Part shown: piece by piece, positions 27,249 through 37,430 of the stretch
Position numbering within the stretch: position 1 is the stretch's first letter
Layout: each line of letters begins with the position of its first letter
Assembly: GCF_030263935.1 (NCBI RefSeq)
Contig: NZ_CP127162.1
Coordinates: forward strand, 4,802,001 to 4,866,000
Direction of reading: 5' to 3'
DNA length: 64,000 nucleotides
Source: Paenibacillus polygoni
GTDB taxonomy: Bacteria > Bacillota > Bacilli > Paenibacillales > Paenibacillaceae
Position numbers and translations under genes: made by a program
The notes under the pieces: generated by a model
Databases searched by the model: none
Told to the model about the DNA's origin: nothing
What the model saw: only the letters and a program-made list of their open reading frames with translations

Positions 27249-28079
27249 TTAGTAACTAGTGAACAAATCAACAACCAGAATGAGTAACCAGATCAAAAAG
27301 GTAGAGCCACATATGATGATTTCAAAAAAATGCAGTCGCATTACTTTATAATCACTCTGTTTGGCTTGGCGAACTCCGAAGAAGTCACCATGCTGAAAAA
27401 TATAAATAAAACCACAAGCAAAAACGAAACCACCCGTAATAAATGTCCCAGAAGGTAAACTCATTACATAGTAGGGATTCCCGCTTGTCTCTAAGCCCAA
27501 AGTAAACCCAAACTGCTTAGATAATAAAAAAGTGAACACAATCAGGGTGAACAGAATCAGCGGTATACTAAAGGGATGTCTTCGGTAATCAATTCGTTTC
27601 AGAAGATCTTGAACTCTACGGCTTTTCGGTTCAAGATCGGCCTTGATTTGGTCTTCCGTTTCCTCTTGCACAATCTCCAAAAACCAATAACCGGTCATCC
27701 CTATAAAAATAACAGGATTCAGCAGACTTATTGCCAACACAAAATCATAAATAGCAAGAAGAATAAAGAAAATAAGCAAGATTAAAAATGCTCTATTTGC
27801 TATTTTCTCACCATCTGCCCATACTTTCTGGAGAAAAACTCGGTGATCCTTACCTCCCCCTGCTTTACTATTTACTCCAATCGGAGTCACCTGCCTCTGT
27901 CCAAGCAGAATGATTAGATGAGCAGCCAAAGTTAAGCAAAGTCCGAGGATAAGGCAGATGAACGCTTCTGCCGGATATGTATCATAGGTATCGTAATGCT
28001 CCACAATCCAAAGACCATCCACAACGACACAGGCGAGTCCAATGAACAAGATATAAGGAGCTGCCCTTTTAATCATCAT
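27249..28079 (-). CDS. Conserved hypothetical multi-span membrane protein
   Basis: 276 residues with about seven hydrophobic spans (near 8-28, 40-62, 98-120, 122-140, 172-192, 210-232, 252-272). A charged cytoplasmic stretch (EETEDQIKADLEPKSRRVQ) splits the molecule. Charged segments also link spans two and three. I do not recognise the family and see no catalytic motif. ATG pair at 28079/28076 follows AAAGGGGG. It stands alone between the RHH-clamp unit and the M60 protease. Confidence 0.7.
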   Translation of the reverse strand: MMIKRAAPYILFIGLACVVVDGLWIVEHYDTYDTYPAEAFICLILGLCLTLAAHLIILLGQRQVTPIGVNSKAGGGKDHRVFLQKVWADGEKIANRAFLILLIFFILLAIYDFVLAISLLNPVIFIGMTGYWFLEIVQEETEDQIKADLEPKSRRVQDLLKRIDYRRHPFSIPLILFTLIVFTFLLSKQFGFTLGLETSGNPYYVMSLPSGTFITGGFVFACGFIYIFQHGDFFGVRQAKQSDYKVMRLHFFEIIICGSTFLIWLLILVVDLFTSY

Positions 28080-28229
28080 TTTCGCCCCCTTTGCTTCTTC
28101 AAAATAAATCGGTATATGTTAACATACGAGAGAATGTGAAACATAAAACTTACAATTCATATCTTATAATGTATTATAAGGAAATTCTAGCATAGACATC
28201 GTTATTCTCAAGGTCACTTGCTATTCTAC

Positions 28230-28267
28230 AAAAAAATAAGAGCACCCCGCAGGGTGCCCTTATTTTT
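28230..28267 (-). terminator. Terminator of the M60 protease gene
   Basis: AAAATAAGAGCACCC / GGGTGCCCTTATTTT stem with a long T-run on the minus strand, directly after the stop codon. Confidence 0.9.
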
Positions 28268-28276
28268 GAATTTAAC

Positions 28277-31200
28277 TTACTTACTATTATCGATGATATA
28301 CATTAATTGTACCAAGCTGCCTTCTACTTTATAGGCAATTACAAACGTATAATATCCCTTCTCTTCATTTGTTAAATCAAAGGTAAATTTCTCAGGGGAC
28401 TTCGACCATTCACTACCATCAAGCACTGTCTCTTGGGATGTTTTATTGTTTCGAATTGCTGCTGTAACAGGGATTACTTTCTTACCATCTATCCCTGTAA
28501 CGAGATTATCCACTTCAACAACAGGTCCATTTAATTGGGCTACCTCCATGTATTGAGGGTCCATAGTGAAGTTACTCAGTTTCACCAAGCCGCCAATCGG
28601 AGAGAAATCGGTGACTTCATTTCCACTGATATTAAGGGTCTCCAGATTTATAGCATACTCTAATCCTTCAAGAGAACGAACTCGATCTCTCCCCTTAGGC
28701 AAACAGATTAATGAAGTAAGATGATACATATCACCTAGTGTAACTTCCCCGGTAACGCCTAACGTTTTCTTAATGGTGTCGTTTAAATAACTGTCTTTTA
28801 CCGTTATGACTTGAGTAAGATCTATCTGTTTCAAACCTTCTTTTGCGCTATGTAAAGCTTTTATTGCTGCATCAACTTCATTTTGAGTTGCTCCCTGATT
28901 AACAAGGACTTCTTCTGCTTTTGCTAAGCTCGTTGTGAACACCTCGATACTTTCTGAAGTGTATCCTTCTAAAATAACCGCTTTTGCTTCCTCGATTGCT
29001 TGTCCAAGCTCATCCGTAAACAAGCGATTGGCATTAGCATAATGCAGCTTCGTATCTCCCCATGTTGCGTGGTCAGACCCATTTCCATTCCCACCATCGG
29101 TAACAACTAACCTAAGTTCTTTTGCTCCATTGATATCCACTTGAATGAACTTCTGCGGATCTCTTGAATTCATCAGTCCGCTGTCAAACTTCTTCTCTCC
29201 ATCTACAAATACTTCGAAACTGATGGAACCTACAGAACCATACATCTGACGATCCACCCCAACGAAAGAGGTGAAGTAATCAACATTCTTATCCGTTAGA
29301 TCATACACAATAGTGGAATTAGAGTGTGCACCAATCCCTCTTTTGTAGGAAATTTCTCTGCTATGCTCATCCGTCAATCGTAAGGTCTTCGCACTAATAG
29401 AGATGTCTTTCAGCGGTGCTGTATAACTGTTCTGCGTGGAACTCCAGTCGTAATCGGTTAGATACGTATAATCTTCCATATCCACAACAGCGATCGTTCT
29501 TGTCTTTGTGGACGTATTTCCATCAAGGTCAGTTACCGTATAAGTAATAGGGTATTCTCCCGCTCTATTAAAATTAACTTGATCTTCACCCGCCACGATG
29601 ACCTCGGAAGTTAAATCACCATCTTCTGCATCAACAGCCGAATAATCAGCACGAATCGTAATTTCTTGACCTACTGTAGTAGATACGGATTTAGGTATGA
29701 AAAGCTCAGGTGCACTTGAAGCCGTCGTAAATTTAGCACCAGCCCATACGGTATGATCTTGTGTGTTACCATCACCGGCATCCGTTGTTACAAGTTTCAC
29801 TTTTTTCGCTCCTGCAACCGGTACTTTTATGAATTCATGCTCTGTGCTTGCTTTCATTACATCACTAGAAAATTTCTTCTCACCATCTACATACACCTCA
29901 AATATAGCTGATGCCCTTGTTCTATCGGCTGCATAATCAACGCCGATAAAACTTTCAAAAAAGTCATACCCTTTACCCTCAATATTGTATATCAACTCAG
30001 AGTTAGCATGTACTCCGATGCCTTTTGCGTATGTGGCCGTAAGCCCTTGTCTGAGAAGCGTAATTGCATTGCCGCCTGGCGCTGTATCTTTTTTGAACTG
30101 ACCATAACCTACTTTAGCCGATTCTGCAGTCAGATCAGAAGCATACTCCAAGTTACTTGTTACAATAACATTCGCTGTTTTCGTCAAAGTTGTCCCTTCG
30201 CTCTGAACTTCGTACACCACTTTATAGCTTCCTTTTTTCGTAACATCCACATCGCTTGATTTAACAACGACTTCCCTTGTAATCTCTTTTCCTTGATAAT
30301 CTGTTGCTTTTACATAATCTACTAGATCAAACGTTTGATTTAATTTCAGGGTTATCTGCTCTTCTACTGATAATTTAGGCTGGAATGCCTTACATTGGGT
30401 CGGGTTTAATGGGTTCAACTTTTTATCATACGCAATGATTTTATAGGTATGGTTAATGCTTGTATCTACATTTGTATCCATGAACTGACTCTTGCTTGTG
30501 AAACCAACGAGGATATCATCTCTGTAAATTTCATAACCTAAGATATCATCCTGATACTTCTCATCTATACTCATGTTTAAGGTGTTCGTCTTAGCCGCAG
30601 CATTTACTAAAGTACTGACCTGCACTGAATAGGTTGCATCTTTATCTTCAATTCCTGTTCCTTCATATGTAAGAACCGAATTATTTAAGTACCAAAGTTT
30701 CTTCGGCTCTGGATACTTAGCTGTCTTTACTCTTGTCTCCTCTGTAACAGTGAAACCATGTCTAGCAAAATAACTGCTTAAGTCATAGCCCAATAGCTCA
30801 GAAGAAAATTCTACATAATATTGTTGTTTTGAAATATCTCCGTTTGTAAGAGAAACCTTCCGTTCACGGTACATCTGGGACAGTTCTCTCCAGTATCCTG
30901 GATGAGCAAGCTCCAATTGCCAGTAAGCACCGAGCTGTGCAGCAAGCCCTTGCTCACTCATGGCAGCTCTATTTTCTTCAATTACGTAGTTATAGATCGT
31001 TTCAAAAGGAATACGGTCATCAATTGCAAAACTGTCATTCATATTATGGGCTTCCACTGACATCAGCATAGATACCATATTGTTGGTCACTTCGGGATAT
31101 TCCCGTTCTCCGATCGCAAGACGGTGCCCGATTTCATGGTTCAGTCCCCATCCGGGAGCCACCTTTCTGAAATCAGACAACATCAATGCTACAGTTCCAT

Positions 31201-32773
31201 TTTGAATCCCCGTATGATCACCAGCTGCGTACATCGCACCATAAGGCTGCATCAGGCGGATATTTTCACGCATCAATTTTGGATCGTTCACTTCACTGGT
31301 TCCATCTAGACCATAATTTTTGAAAATCTGATTCATCCATACGTCATAGCCGGTTATGGTATCCACTGGGTTGTTGCCTTTAGTAATAAACTGGTGATAA
31401 GCCTCAGAAGCCGTTCCTGTGAAAATGATATGGTTGCTGACCATCTCCACAACATCAACTACTTGGCGATCAGTCACATTAGGATGTGCTGCTGCATCCT
31501 CATCTATTTTCTTTTGATAGGTGATCAGCTCTTGTTTAAACTGTTCGGGAGCGGTATCCGAAGTCATCATCGGAATTTTCTCTACCCCCTCAAAACGGAG
31601 CATCGGAGCTTTCCCTTGCTCTTCTGATGTATAGGGATTAACAATATAAATGGTTCCGCCCTTCGTAACACTGCGGGAATAAGAACTTGTCGCAATTTCG
31701 GGTACGGTTATTGTATTTTTCCCTGGCTTAAGCTGTACACTTTTTGCAAAGCTCGACCATGATCCTTCTTGCTGTGTGAAGACTAAGGAAGGGATTTTGT
31801 CAGCAGACTCTACCTCTAAATAAACATGAATAATATCACCCGGTTTAGCTGCAAATCCGGTTGGCTGGTTGTTCGTACCTAGATTCATTCGTAGGTTTTG
31901 CTGTGCATGCTTTCTCATATCGCCGCGCTGTTCGGCCTTTAATAGCGTCTCTTGTAATTCTATTTCACCGCTGACCAGCTTTTTAGCTAAATCAATCTGA
32001 TCTTTATAAGCAGCATTTAACGGATGTTCTTTTGCTTCTTGCTCCAGGGTAATCAATTTGTCGATTTGGTTATATTCTGGTATCACTGCACTCATCGTTC
32101 CATCTGTGAAAAGAGTATTTATAGCATCTCTAACCTTATCTTCTCGATAAAAAGAAAATTCAGCTGCGCTTGCCCAGTTTTGATTTGCTTTTTTGTATAC
32201 AAACTTAATTCTCTTAAACGTTGTTGCGGCAAATTGAATTTCTACGATGTTCCCTGTGGAACCTATGTATTCTCCTGTAGTTACTAATGTAAAATTATTT
32301 CCTTCATCTGTAGCCGATCCGTATATTTCAAATTCTTGTGCAAACCCTTTACCTTTAGCGATGTCCTGTCTAGCTGCATACACGATTCGATCTAATGTAG
32401 TGATTTCATTTAACCGGAAAACAACCTCATTCGTAAATGTTGTACTATTTGGCTTTCCGGTTTCCCATTGGGTACTCATATCTCCATCAATTGCTTTACT
32501 AATCTGAGATTTTGGGTAGTTGCCGCCATTGCTTGTGATGGATGCTATGTTTGCATTTTCCATTTTATAAATACGATTGTATGTAGGTAATACCTCTTGC
32601 CCATATAAATCAAAAGGAACTACCGCTGCTTTGCTTGCCGAACCAACCTCACTTTGTGCTGCGCTTTTTGCTAGTTTAGCATTTTGCACTTCACTTGCCA
32701 TAACATAACTCGTCTCACTTAACACGCTGAGAAGCATTGCCGCTGATACAGCGATTGCTATCATTTTCTTCAT
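28277..32773 (-). CDS. Giant secreted M60-type (enhancin-like) metalloprotease with discoidin, NPCBM, FIVAR and LRR modules
   Basis: 1498 residues from ATG 32773, behind AGGAGG at 8 nt. Order seen: signal peptide (1-27); discoidin/F5-8 C domain (about 40-195); helical linker; M60-like peptidase with HEIGH at 546-550 and acidic residues just after it; fibronectin-like segment (about 725-800); DUF5011-type Ig fold; NPCBM domain with GIGVHANSELIYNIEG; second DUF5011; second NPCBM with RGIGAHSNSTIVYDL; FIVAR helices; a final cap-plus-LRR module. M60 peptidases cut glycoproteins such as mucins, and NPCBM and discoidin domains bind glycans, so this is probably an extracellular glycoprotein-degrading enzyme. 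No SLH or sortase signal is seen, suggesting release. Its leader contains a c-di-GMP riboswitch. Monocistronic. Confidence 0.88.
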   Translation of the reverse strand: MKKMIAIAVSAAMLLSVLSETSYVMASEVQNAKLAKSAAQSEVGSASKAAVVPFDLYGQEVLPTYNRIYKMENANIASITSNGGNYPKSQISKAIDGDMSTQWETGKPNSTTFTNEVVFRLNEITTLDRIVYAARQDIAKGKGFAQEFEIYGSATDEGNNFTLVTTGEYIGSTGNIVEIQFAATTFKRIKFVYKKANQNWASAAEFSFYREDKVRDAINTLFTDGTMSAVIPEYNQIDKLITLEQEAKEHPLNAAYKDQIDLAKKLVSGEIELQETLLKAEQRGDMRKHAQQNLRMNLGTNNQPTGFAAKPGDIIHVYLEVESADKIPSLVFTQQEGSWSSFAKSVQLKPGKNTITVPEIATSSYSRSVTKGGTIYIVNPYTSEEQGKAPMLRFEGVEKIPMMTSDTAPEQFKQELITYQKKIDEDAAAHPNVTDRQVVDVVEMVSNHIIFTGTASEAYHQFITKGNNPVDTITGYDVWMNQIFKNYGLDGTSEVNDPKLMRENIRLMQPYGAMYAAGDHTGIQNGTVALMLSDFRKVAPGWGLNHEIGHRLAIGEREYPEVTNNMVSMLMSVEAHNMNDSFAIDDRIPFETIYNYVIEENRAAMSEQGLAAQLGAYWQLELAHPGYWRELSQMYRERKVSLTNGDISKQQYYVEFSSELLGYDLSSYFARHGFTVTEETRVKTAKYPEPKKLWYLNNSVLTYEGTGIEDKDATYSVQVSTLVNAAAKTNTLNMSIDEKYQDDILGYEIYRDDILVGFTSKSQFMDTNVDTSINHTYKIIAYDKKLNPLNPTQCKAFQPKLSVEEQITLKLNQTFDLVDYVKATDYQGKEITREVVVKSSDVDVTKKGSYKVVYEVQSEGTTLTKTANVIVTSNLEYASDLTAESAKVGYGQFKKDTAPGGNAITLLRQGLTATYAKGIGVHANSELIYNIEGKGYDFFESFIGVDYAADRTRASAIFEVYVDGEKKFSSDVMKASTEHEFIKVPVAGAKKVKLVTTDAGDGNTQDHTVWAGAKFTTASSAPELFIPKSVSTTVGQEITIRADYSAVDAEDGDLTSEVIVAGEDQVNFNRAGEYPITYTVTDLDGNTSTKTRTIAVVDMEDYTYLTDYDWSSTQNSYTAPLKDISISAKTLRLTDEHSREISYKRGIGAHSNSTIVYDLTDKNVDYFTSFVGVDRQMYGSVGSISFEVFVDGEKKFDSGLMNSRDPQKFIQVDINGAKELRLVVTDGGNGNGSDHATWGDTKLHYANANRLFTDELGQAIEEAKAVILEGYTSESIEVFTTSLAKAEEVLVNQGATQNEVDAAIKALHSAKEGLKQIDLTQVITVKDSYLNDTIKKTLGVTGEVTLGDMYHLTSLICLPKGRDRVRSLEGLEYAINLETLNISGNEVTDFSPIGGLVKLSNFTMDPQYMEVAQLNGPVVEVDNLVTGIDGKKVIPVTAAIRNNKTSQETVLDGSEWSKSPEKFTFDLTNEEKGYYTFVIAYKVEGSLVQLMYIIDNSK

Positions 32774-32828
32774 ACTCTCTACCTCCTGATGTGATGTGCA
32801 GTACTTCACCAACCCTTACAACTTGCAC

Positions 32829-32854
32829 AAAAAAAGCTACTCTTACAGAGCAAC
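32829..32854 (-). terminator. Leader terminator of the c-di-GMP riboswitch
   Basis: On the minus strand GTTGCTCT / AGAGTAGC (8 bp, two G-T pairs, three-base loop) followed by TTTTTTT, 56 bases before the protease start codon and about 80 bases after the aptamer. Position and form fit a transcription-terminating expression platform. Confidence 0.75.
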
Positions 32855-32929
32855 TTATACGCATCTAAAAAAGCATAAGAAATAAACTCCGTATTCTTAT
32901 ACATTCTTATATCAAAAAGCGAAACACAC

Positions 32930-33014
32930 TCTTTGGCAGCTGGCTGACAATAGTTTATATAAAACCGTAGTCCCTATAGCTTTGCGTCCCTATGTTTCCA
33001 TAAGTTTGCCTATT
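32930..33014 (-). ncRNA. Cyclic-di-GMP-I riboswitch (GEMM-I) controlling the M60 protease
   Basis: Read on the minus strand the leader contains GGCAAAC, a four-pair stem TATG-GAAA-CATA with the conserved GAAA tetraloop, then GGGACGCAAAGC (the most conserved GEMM block, including the ligand-contacting G and A), a second stem starting TATAGGGACTACGG, and the closing GTCAGCCAGCTGCC. Order, spacing and both junction sequences match the GEMM-I consensus. P1 is formed by GGC (33010-33008) with GCC (32937-32935). It lies about 160 nt upstream of the protease start and is followed by a terminator hairpin. Whether c-di-GMP turns the gene on or off cannot be settled by eye. Confidence 0.9.
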
Positions 33015-33336
33015 AAGTTTTGGGGGTACAAAAGACAATATTTACTGTCCTGTTTTATTATCGGAACGTCCCTTATGAATTACAGATAGGTAATTATCAT
33101 TAAATTTTTTTGAAATATGCAGGGGGTTTGTACTTTATCCCAGTACATTTTCATTCTTATGGACTATGACGATCAAAAGTTTATATGACTCCAGTTCTGT
33201 TTCTTATGTAAAACTGACATTTGCGTGAAATTAGAGAGAAATCAAACAATAGAGTATACTGGATAGATACAGGTTAGATTAGAGACAAAAATTCTATATG
33301 TATGTGAACTGAAATATAGTGCAGAAGAGGTTGAGA
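33015..33336. other. Divergent promoter region between riboswitch and dbpA
   Basis: AT-rich gap from which the riboswitch transcript runs left and dbpA right. A TATACT at 33255-33260 could be the dbpA -10, but no good -35 is at 17 nt. I see no ORF or further RNA motif. Confidence 0.4.
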
Positions 33337-34782
33337 ATGAGTCAGAAGCAATTTACAGATTATCCTTTAGGTGAAGAAATTATAAGAGCACTTCATAGCT
33401 TAGGTTATGAAACGCCAACAGAAGTTCAATCGGAAGTCATTCCTGTCGTACTCCAAAATAAAGATTTGGTAGCCAAATCACAAACAGGCAGCGGTAAAAC
33501 CGCATCCTACGGTATTCCCCTTTGCGAGCAAGTAGAATGGAACGAAAATAAGCCGCAGGCCCTCATTCTGACGCCAACTCGCGAACTTGCCCTCCAGGTA
33601 ACAGAAGATATCACGAATATAGGCCGCTTTAAACGGATCAAAGCTACCCCGCTTTATGGGAAACATCCGTTTCATATCCAAAAGGCTGAATTAAAACAGC
33701 GGACTCACATGGTGGTTGGTACACCTGGACGCGTACTTGATCATATTGAACGGGGAACACTTGCGCTAGAAAGAATCGCTTATCTTGTCATTGATGAAGC
33801 CGATGAAATGCTGAACATGGGCTTTATTGAACAAGTTCAGTCGATCATTCAGGCACTGCCGAAGGATCGAGTTACGATGTTATTCTCTGCTACTTTCCCA
33901 GAAGATGTAGCCAAGTTGTCTCGTAAGTATATGAATCGTCCAACTGAGATTGAAATTAAAGCAACCGGGATCACAACAGCAACGATTGAACATACGCTTA
34001 TTCAGGTACAAGAGGGAGACAAACTCGCTCTGCTGGAAGATGTCCTTATAACGGAGAACCCAGACAGCTGTATTATTTTCTGCCGTACTCAAGAGCATGT
34101 GGATTCCTTGTTCAGAGAACTTGCAGAGCTCGAATATCCATGCGATCGGATTCACGGCGGTATGGAACAAGAAGAACGATTTGAAGTGATGAACGCTTTT
34201 AGAAGAGGACAATTCCGTTACCTGATTGCTACTGATGTAGCAGCTAGAGGGATTGATATCACGAATATTACACATGTTATTAACTACGACATTCCACTGG
34301 AAAAAGAGAGTTATGTTCACCGTACAGGGCGTACGGGGCGTGCAGGCAAGACAGGAAAAGCGATTACCTTTGTTACTCCTAGAGATGGCAGACGATTAGC
34401 GGATATTGAGGCCTATATTGGGTTTGAGATTCCTAAGATGAAAGCCCCTTCCGAAGAGGCCGTTGACCTGCGCAGAGAAGAATTTGAACGAAAATTGCAT
34501 GTTCGTACCGAACTTAAGAAAAATAAACGTGAGCTGTTAAACGAACAGATCATGAAGCTCAACTTCAATGGCGGCAAGAAGAAAAAATTTAGAGCGGTAG
34601 ACTTTGTGGGAACCATTGCGAAACTGGATGGAATTACTGCAGATGATATTGGTATTATTACCATTCATGATCATGTAACAGATGTGGAAATTCTGAATGG
34701 CAAAGGACCTCGGGTGCTTGAGATGATGAAGGATACAACTATAAAAGGGAAGCTATTGAAAGTCCGTAAAGGAAACAAATAG
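33337..34782 (+). CDS. dbpA: DEAD-box ATP-dependent RNA helicase DbpA/YxiN
   Basis: 481 residues from ATG 33337 (AGAAGAGG upstream; a GTG six codons earlier overlaps that site). Helicase motifs are all present: Q-motif region, I = SQTGSGKT, Ia = PTRELALQ, Ib = GTPGR, II = DEAD, III = SAT, IV = IIFCRT, V = [12 protein letters not shown] = [10 protein letters not shown]. The C-terminal about 75 residues ([24 protein letters not shown]) form the DbpA RNA-binding domain. That domain targets hairpin 92 of 23S rRNA, giving a role in late large-subunit assembly. Single gene ending in a shared terminator. Confidence 0.93.
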   Translation: MSQKQFTDYPLGEEIIRALHSLGYETPTEVQSEVIPVVLQNKDLVAKSQTGSGKTASYGIPLCEQVEWNENKPQALILTPTRELALQVTEDITNIGRFKRIKATPLYGKHPFHIQKAELKQRTHMVVGTPGRVLDHIERGTLALERIAYLVIDEADEMLNMGFIEQVQSIIQALPKDRVTMLFSATFPEDVAKLSRKYMNRPTEIEIKATGITTATIEHTLIQVQEGDKLALLEDVLITENPDSCIIFCRTQEHVDSLFRELAELEYPCDRIHGGMEQEERFEVMNAFRRGQFRYLIATDVAARGIDITNITHVINYDIPLEKESYVHRTGRTGRAGKTGKAITFVTPRDGRRLADIEAYIGFEIPKMKAPSEEAVDLRREEFERKLHVRTELKKNKRELLNEQIMKLNFNGGKKKKFRAVDFVGTIAKLDGITADDIGIITIHDHVTDVEILNGKGPRVLEMMKDTTIKGKLLKVRKGNK

Positions 34783-34796
34783 AGCTTTAATTATAT

Positions 34797-34844
34797 AAAA
34801 AGACGAGAGAGAACGCGCAGCAATATCGTTCCTTTCGTCTTTTT
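34797..34844. terminator. Bidirectional terminator between dbpA and the histidine kinase
   Basis: AAAAAGACGA / TCGTCTTTTT outer stem with interrupted inner pairs (GAACG / CGTTC), A-run and T-run on either side, just before the convergent kinase stop. Confidence 0.8.
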
Positions 34845-36116
34845 CTATTGCTTATTCATTTTAACCGTCTCTTCGGTTGTTGCGGGTATCGTTAAGAGAA
34901 AGGTAGTTCCCTTGCCTTTTTCACTATGCACCTCAATGTTACCCTTCACCTTATTCATGGTACTGTAAACCATCAGCATTCCAAGACCGGTTCCTTCTTC
35001 TTTCGTTGAATATCTAGGCTTATACAGGTTTGAAATTTCTTCACTAGTCATGCCAATTCCCGTGTCTTCAATTCGGACCCTAATATTCTGCTTTTTTTCC
35101 GAAATATCGATGAGAAGTGTTCCGCCTCCCTTTTCTGTCATGGCTTCAATCCCGTTTTTGTATAGATTAATAAGACACTGCGTGATTTGGTTCCGGTCGT
35201 AATGTGCCTTTAACGTGTTATTAAATGTAAGCCTCACATCGACATTATGTAACAAGGCATAAGGCATAATGATTTCGCGGGTGTAATCGATCTCTTCTCT
35301 CATGTTGGAATAAATCATATTTTCCGATTGTGGTTTAGCAAACGAGAGATAATCACTGACAATCTTCTCTGCCCGCTTCAGTTCCAGCAAAGATAAGTTA
35401 ATATATCTTTTTTCTTTCTCTGTAATGGTTTTGGATTTCGCTAATAATTGCAAGAACCCATTGGTTACCGTAAGCGGATTTCTTATTTCATGAGATACAC
35501 TAGCTGCCAGTTCACTAGCAACATTTAAATTTTCGGAGTAAAGGATTTGGTCGCGTCCCTTAATATTCGTAATTATTTTCTCAATAAGGATCATAATGAT
35601 CAGCATTACTAGCGTATGTGTTCCAAGTGCATTAACAACAAGCATCCAGAAATCATGATCTAAATCCTTAATAATGCAAGCTAGAGTGATAAGATAGCAG
35701 CCCATAGTTAAGAAAGAGAAGAACGTTGCAGTGATAAGACGGCCTTTGGACTCTAATCTCATAAACCGCTTGCTGAACATGGGAACCACAATCAGTACAC
35801 CCGTCGAGAAAAGAAAGGATTGAAGTGTTCCCTCTCCCCCCACATAAACCCGCATAATATTGAGCAAGAGATATAAAGGCAGGACACTTTTGTACCCTCC
35901 AAATAAAGCAACAATAATAAAAGGAATATATCGCAGATCAAAAATAAAGCCGGACTCTAAGCGAATCGGCATCATAATACAAAGGCTCATGGTTATTGCC
36001 GAGAGAGCCACAAAAACATAACGAATGTTACAAAAAGGCTTGTTTTCAAAAAAGATCAGAAATATGAGGACTGGAAAGAGTAAAAACAAGAAATTAAGCA
36101 GCAAGATTTGAAACAA
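34845..36116 (-). CDS. KinB-like sporulation-type sensor histidine kinase
   Basis: 423 residues, the same size and layout as B. subtilis KinB (428). Residues 1-195 hold about six membrane helices of the 5TMR-LYT kind (PIRLESGFIFDLRYIPFIIVALFGGYK region). The phospho-acceptor His is in ELAASVSHEIRNPLTVTNGF near residue 215. The N-box is CLINLYKNGIEAM, and the G-boxes are DTGIGM and GTGLGM. No response regulator is adjacent, as expected for orphan kinases feeding the Spo0F-Spo0A phosphorelay. The start is TTG at 36116, chosen because GGAGGT lies 5 nt before it; no ATG fits. The exact Kin identity is inferred. Confidence 0.88.
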   Translation of the reverse strand: MFQILLLNFLFLLFPVLIFLIFFENKPFCNIRYVFVALSAITMSLCIMMPIRLESGFIFDLRYIPFIIVALFGGYKSVLPLYLLLNIMRVYVGGEGTLQSFLFSTGVLIVVPMFSKRFMRLESKGRLITATFFSFLTMGCYLITLACIIKDLDHDFWMLVVNALGTHTLVMLIIMILIEKIITNIKGRDQILYSENLNVASELAASVSHEIRNPLTVTNGFLQLLAKSKTITEKEKRYINLSLLELKRAEKIVSDYLSFAKPQSENMIYSNMREEIDYTREIIMPYALLHNVDVRLTFNNTLKAHYDRNQITQCLINLYKNGIEAMTEKGGGTLLIDISEKKQNIRVRIEDTGIGMTSEEISNLYKPRYSTKEEGTGLGMLMVYSTMNKVKGNIEVHSEKGKGTTFLLTIPATTEETVKMNKQ

Positions 36117-36270
36117 ACGTTACCTCCACTTCTAACTTTTACTACAAAAGATAGCAGTTGTAATATTTTTGGATTAATTTAGCACATGCACTAATTTATT
36201 ATTATAAGTAAATTTGAACCTGCTGACTATAAAATCCGCGCCATTTCGTCCATCCAATTTTATACAATTG

Positions 36271-36297
36271 AAAAAAGCATCCGCGAGGATGCTTTTT
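36271..36297 (-). terminator. Terminator of the SGNH esterase gene
   Basis: Perfect 11-bp stem AAAAAGCATCC / GGATGCTTTTT with GCGA loop; T-run on both strands. Confidence 0.88.
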
Positions 36298-36308
36298 CGT
36301 TAAGATCT

Positions 36309-37430
36309 TTATAGGAGACTTCGGAGATATGCAGATAACTCTTCAGCGGCTTTTTCGTGGGCTGTTGCCCCTGGGTGGCTTCGGGCACCCATTGTTTCTT
36401 CTGTCATATTTGGCAATTGGAATACAGAGACGTTCTGGTCTTCTGTTTTCTGCTTAAATGCATCAACCGCTCGGTATATGGCTGGCATCATGGGTATTCC
36501 TAACATTCCGTAAGCCCATACGATTTTCGCCTGCTTGTTATACTTTCTTATCTTCATAAGAAAACGAACCGCCGCATTCTCAAAGGATTGTATATCTTCC
36601 TCGTGATAGGAACCATCCTCATGTAATCGTTGTTTATAGATCTCCCCCGTTACTTCATCCTTCCATTCAGGGGAATAGAATGCTCCTCCATCATTTGTTC
36701 CGAGATTCACGACTACCACATCCGGTTGCCATGATTCGAAATCATTTTCCTCAAAGGCGCCCAAAGCTTCATTTTTCTTTCCTGTGAGAATACCGCATAC
36801 CTTCTCATAATAATCGGGCATATTTGCACGCGGATTGTTATCCCAACTTGTAAGGACACCCCATCCACTTTGAGAGAGAATTCGGTAATCCGCTTGTAAC
36901 TTATTTGCAGTCATCGTGCTGTAATTGTGAATTGCACTGCACCACATCGGGATCCAATCCTCTTCCGTTCTCGCACCAATGGCTCCTTCTCCCGTTGTAA
37001 TGCTGTCCCCGATGAATTCAATTTTGTAAGGTTTCTCTTCCACAGGCAGAAAGTCTCCATCAGTCTTTACGGCATGAATCTGCAGTAAATTTTCAGGGTC
37101 TCCGCTCATTGCCTGCATGTCTTTTACTATACGCACATTTTTTACAACGTCTTTATTCATCCCTCTAAATACACAAATAAAGCTTCTTCCCGCTGTTACC
37201 ATTTGCCTGCTTACAGGAACCGAGTTAATCAGGATACTAATCCAAGGCTCATATGTATCATAATCTGCCTCTACTTCCACCCATAATTCCGATCCTCTGA
37301 CATTGAATTCAACTGCACTTCCTGTCCAGAATAAGGTGAGCGGAGAAAGCCGTCCTGTCGTTCGTCCGTGAACTTTCAAATGTTCAATCTCAGATAAGGG
37401 ATGCACTTCTAGTTTAGCTAACGTTTCCAT
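36309..37430 (-). CDS. SGNH-hydrolase esterase, CE2-type carbohydrate acetylesterase-like
   Basis: 373 residues from ATG 37430, behind GGGAGGAT. An N-terminal beta-sandwich (about 1-125) precedes an SGNH hydrolase fold. Block I has the nucleophile in IEFIGDSITTGEG, block III is VVNLGTNDGG, and the catalytic His is in SHPGATAHEKAAEEL. The two-domain order is that of CE2 acetyl esterases acting on xylan or glucomannan side groups. There is no signal peptide, so it is probably cytoplasmic, deacetylating imported oligosaccharides or glycosides. Single gene; no sugar operon around it. Confidence 0.83.
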   Translation of the reverse strand: METLAKLEVHPLSEIEHLKVHGRTTGRLSPLTLFWTGSAVEFNVRGSELWVEVEADYDTYEPWISILINSVPVSRQMVTAGRSFICVFRGMNKDVVKNVRIVKDMQAMSGDPENLLQIHAVKTDGDFLPVEEKPYKIEFIGDSITTGEGAIGARTEEDWIPMWCSAIHNYSTMTANKLQADYRILSQSGWGVLTSWDNNPRANMPDYYEKVCGILTGKKNEALGAFEENDFESWQPDVVVVNLGTNDGGAFYSPEWKDEVTGEIYKQRLHEDGSYHEEDIQSFENAAVRFLMKIRKYNKQAKIVWAYGMLGIPMMPAIYRAVDAFKQKTEDQNVSVFQLPNMTEETMGARSHPGATAHEKAAEELSAYLRSLL

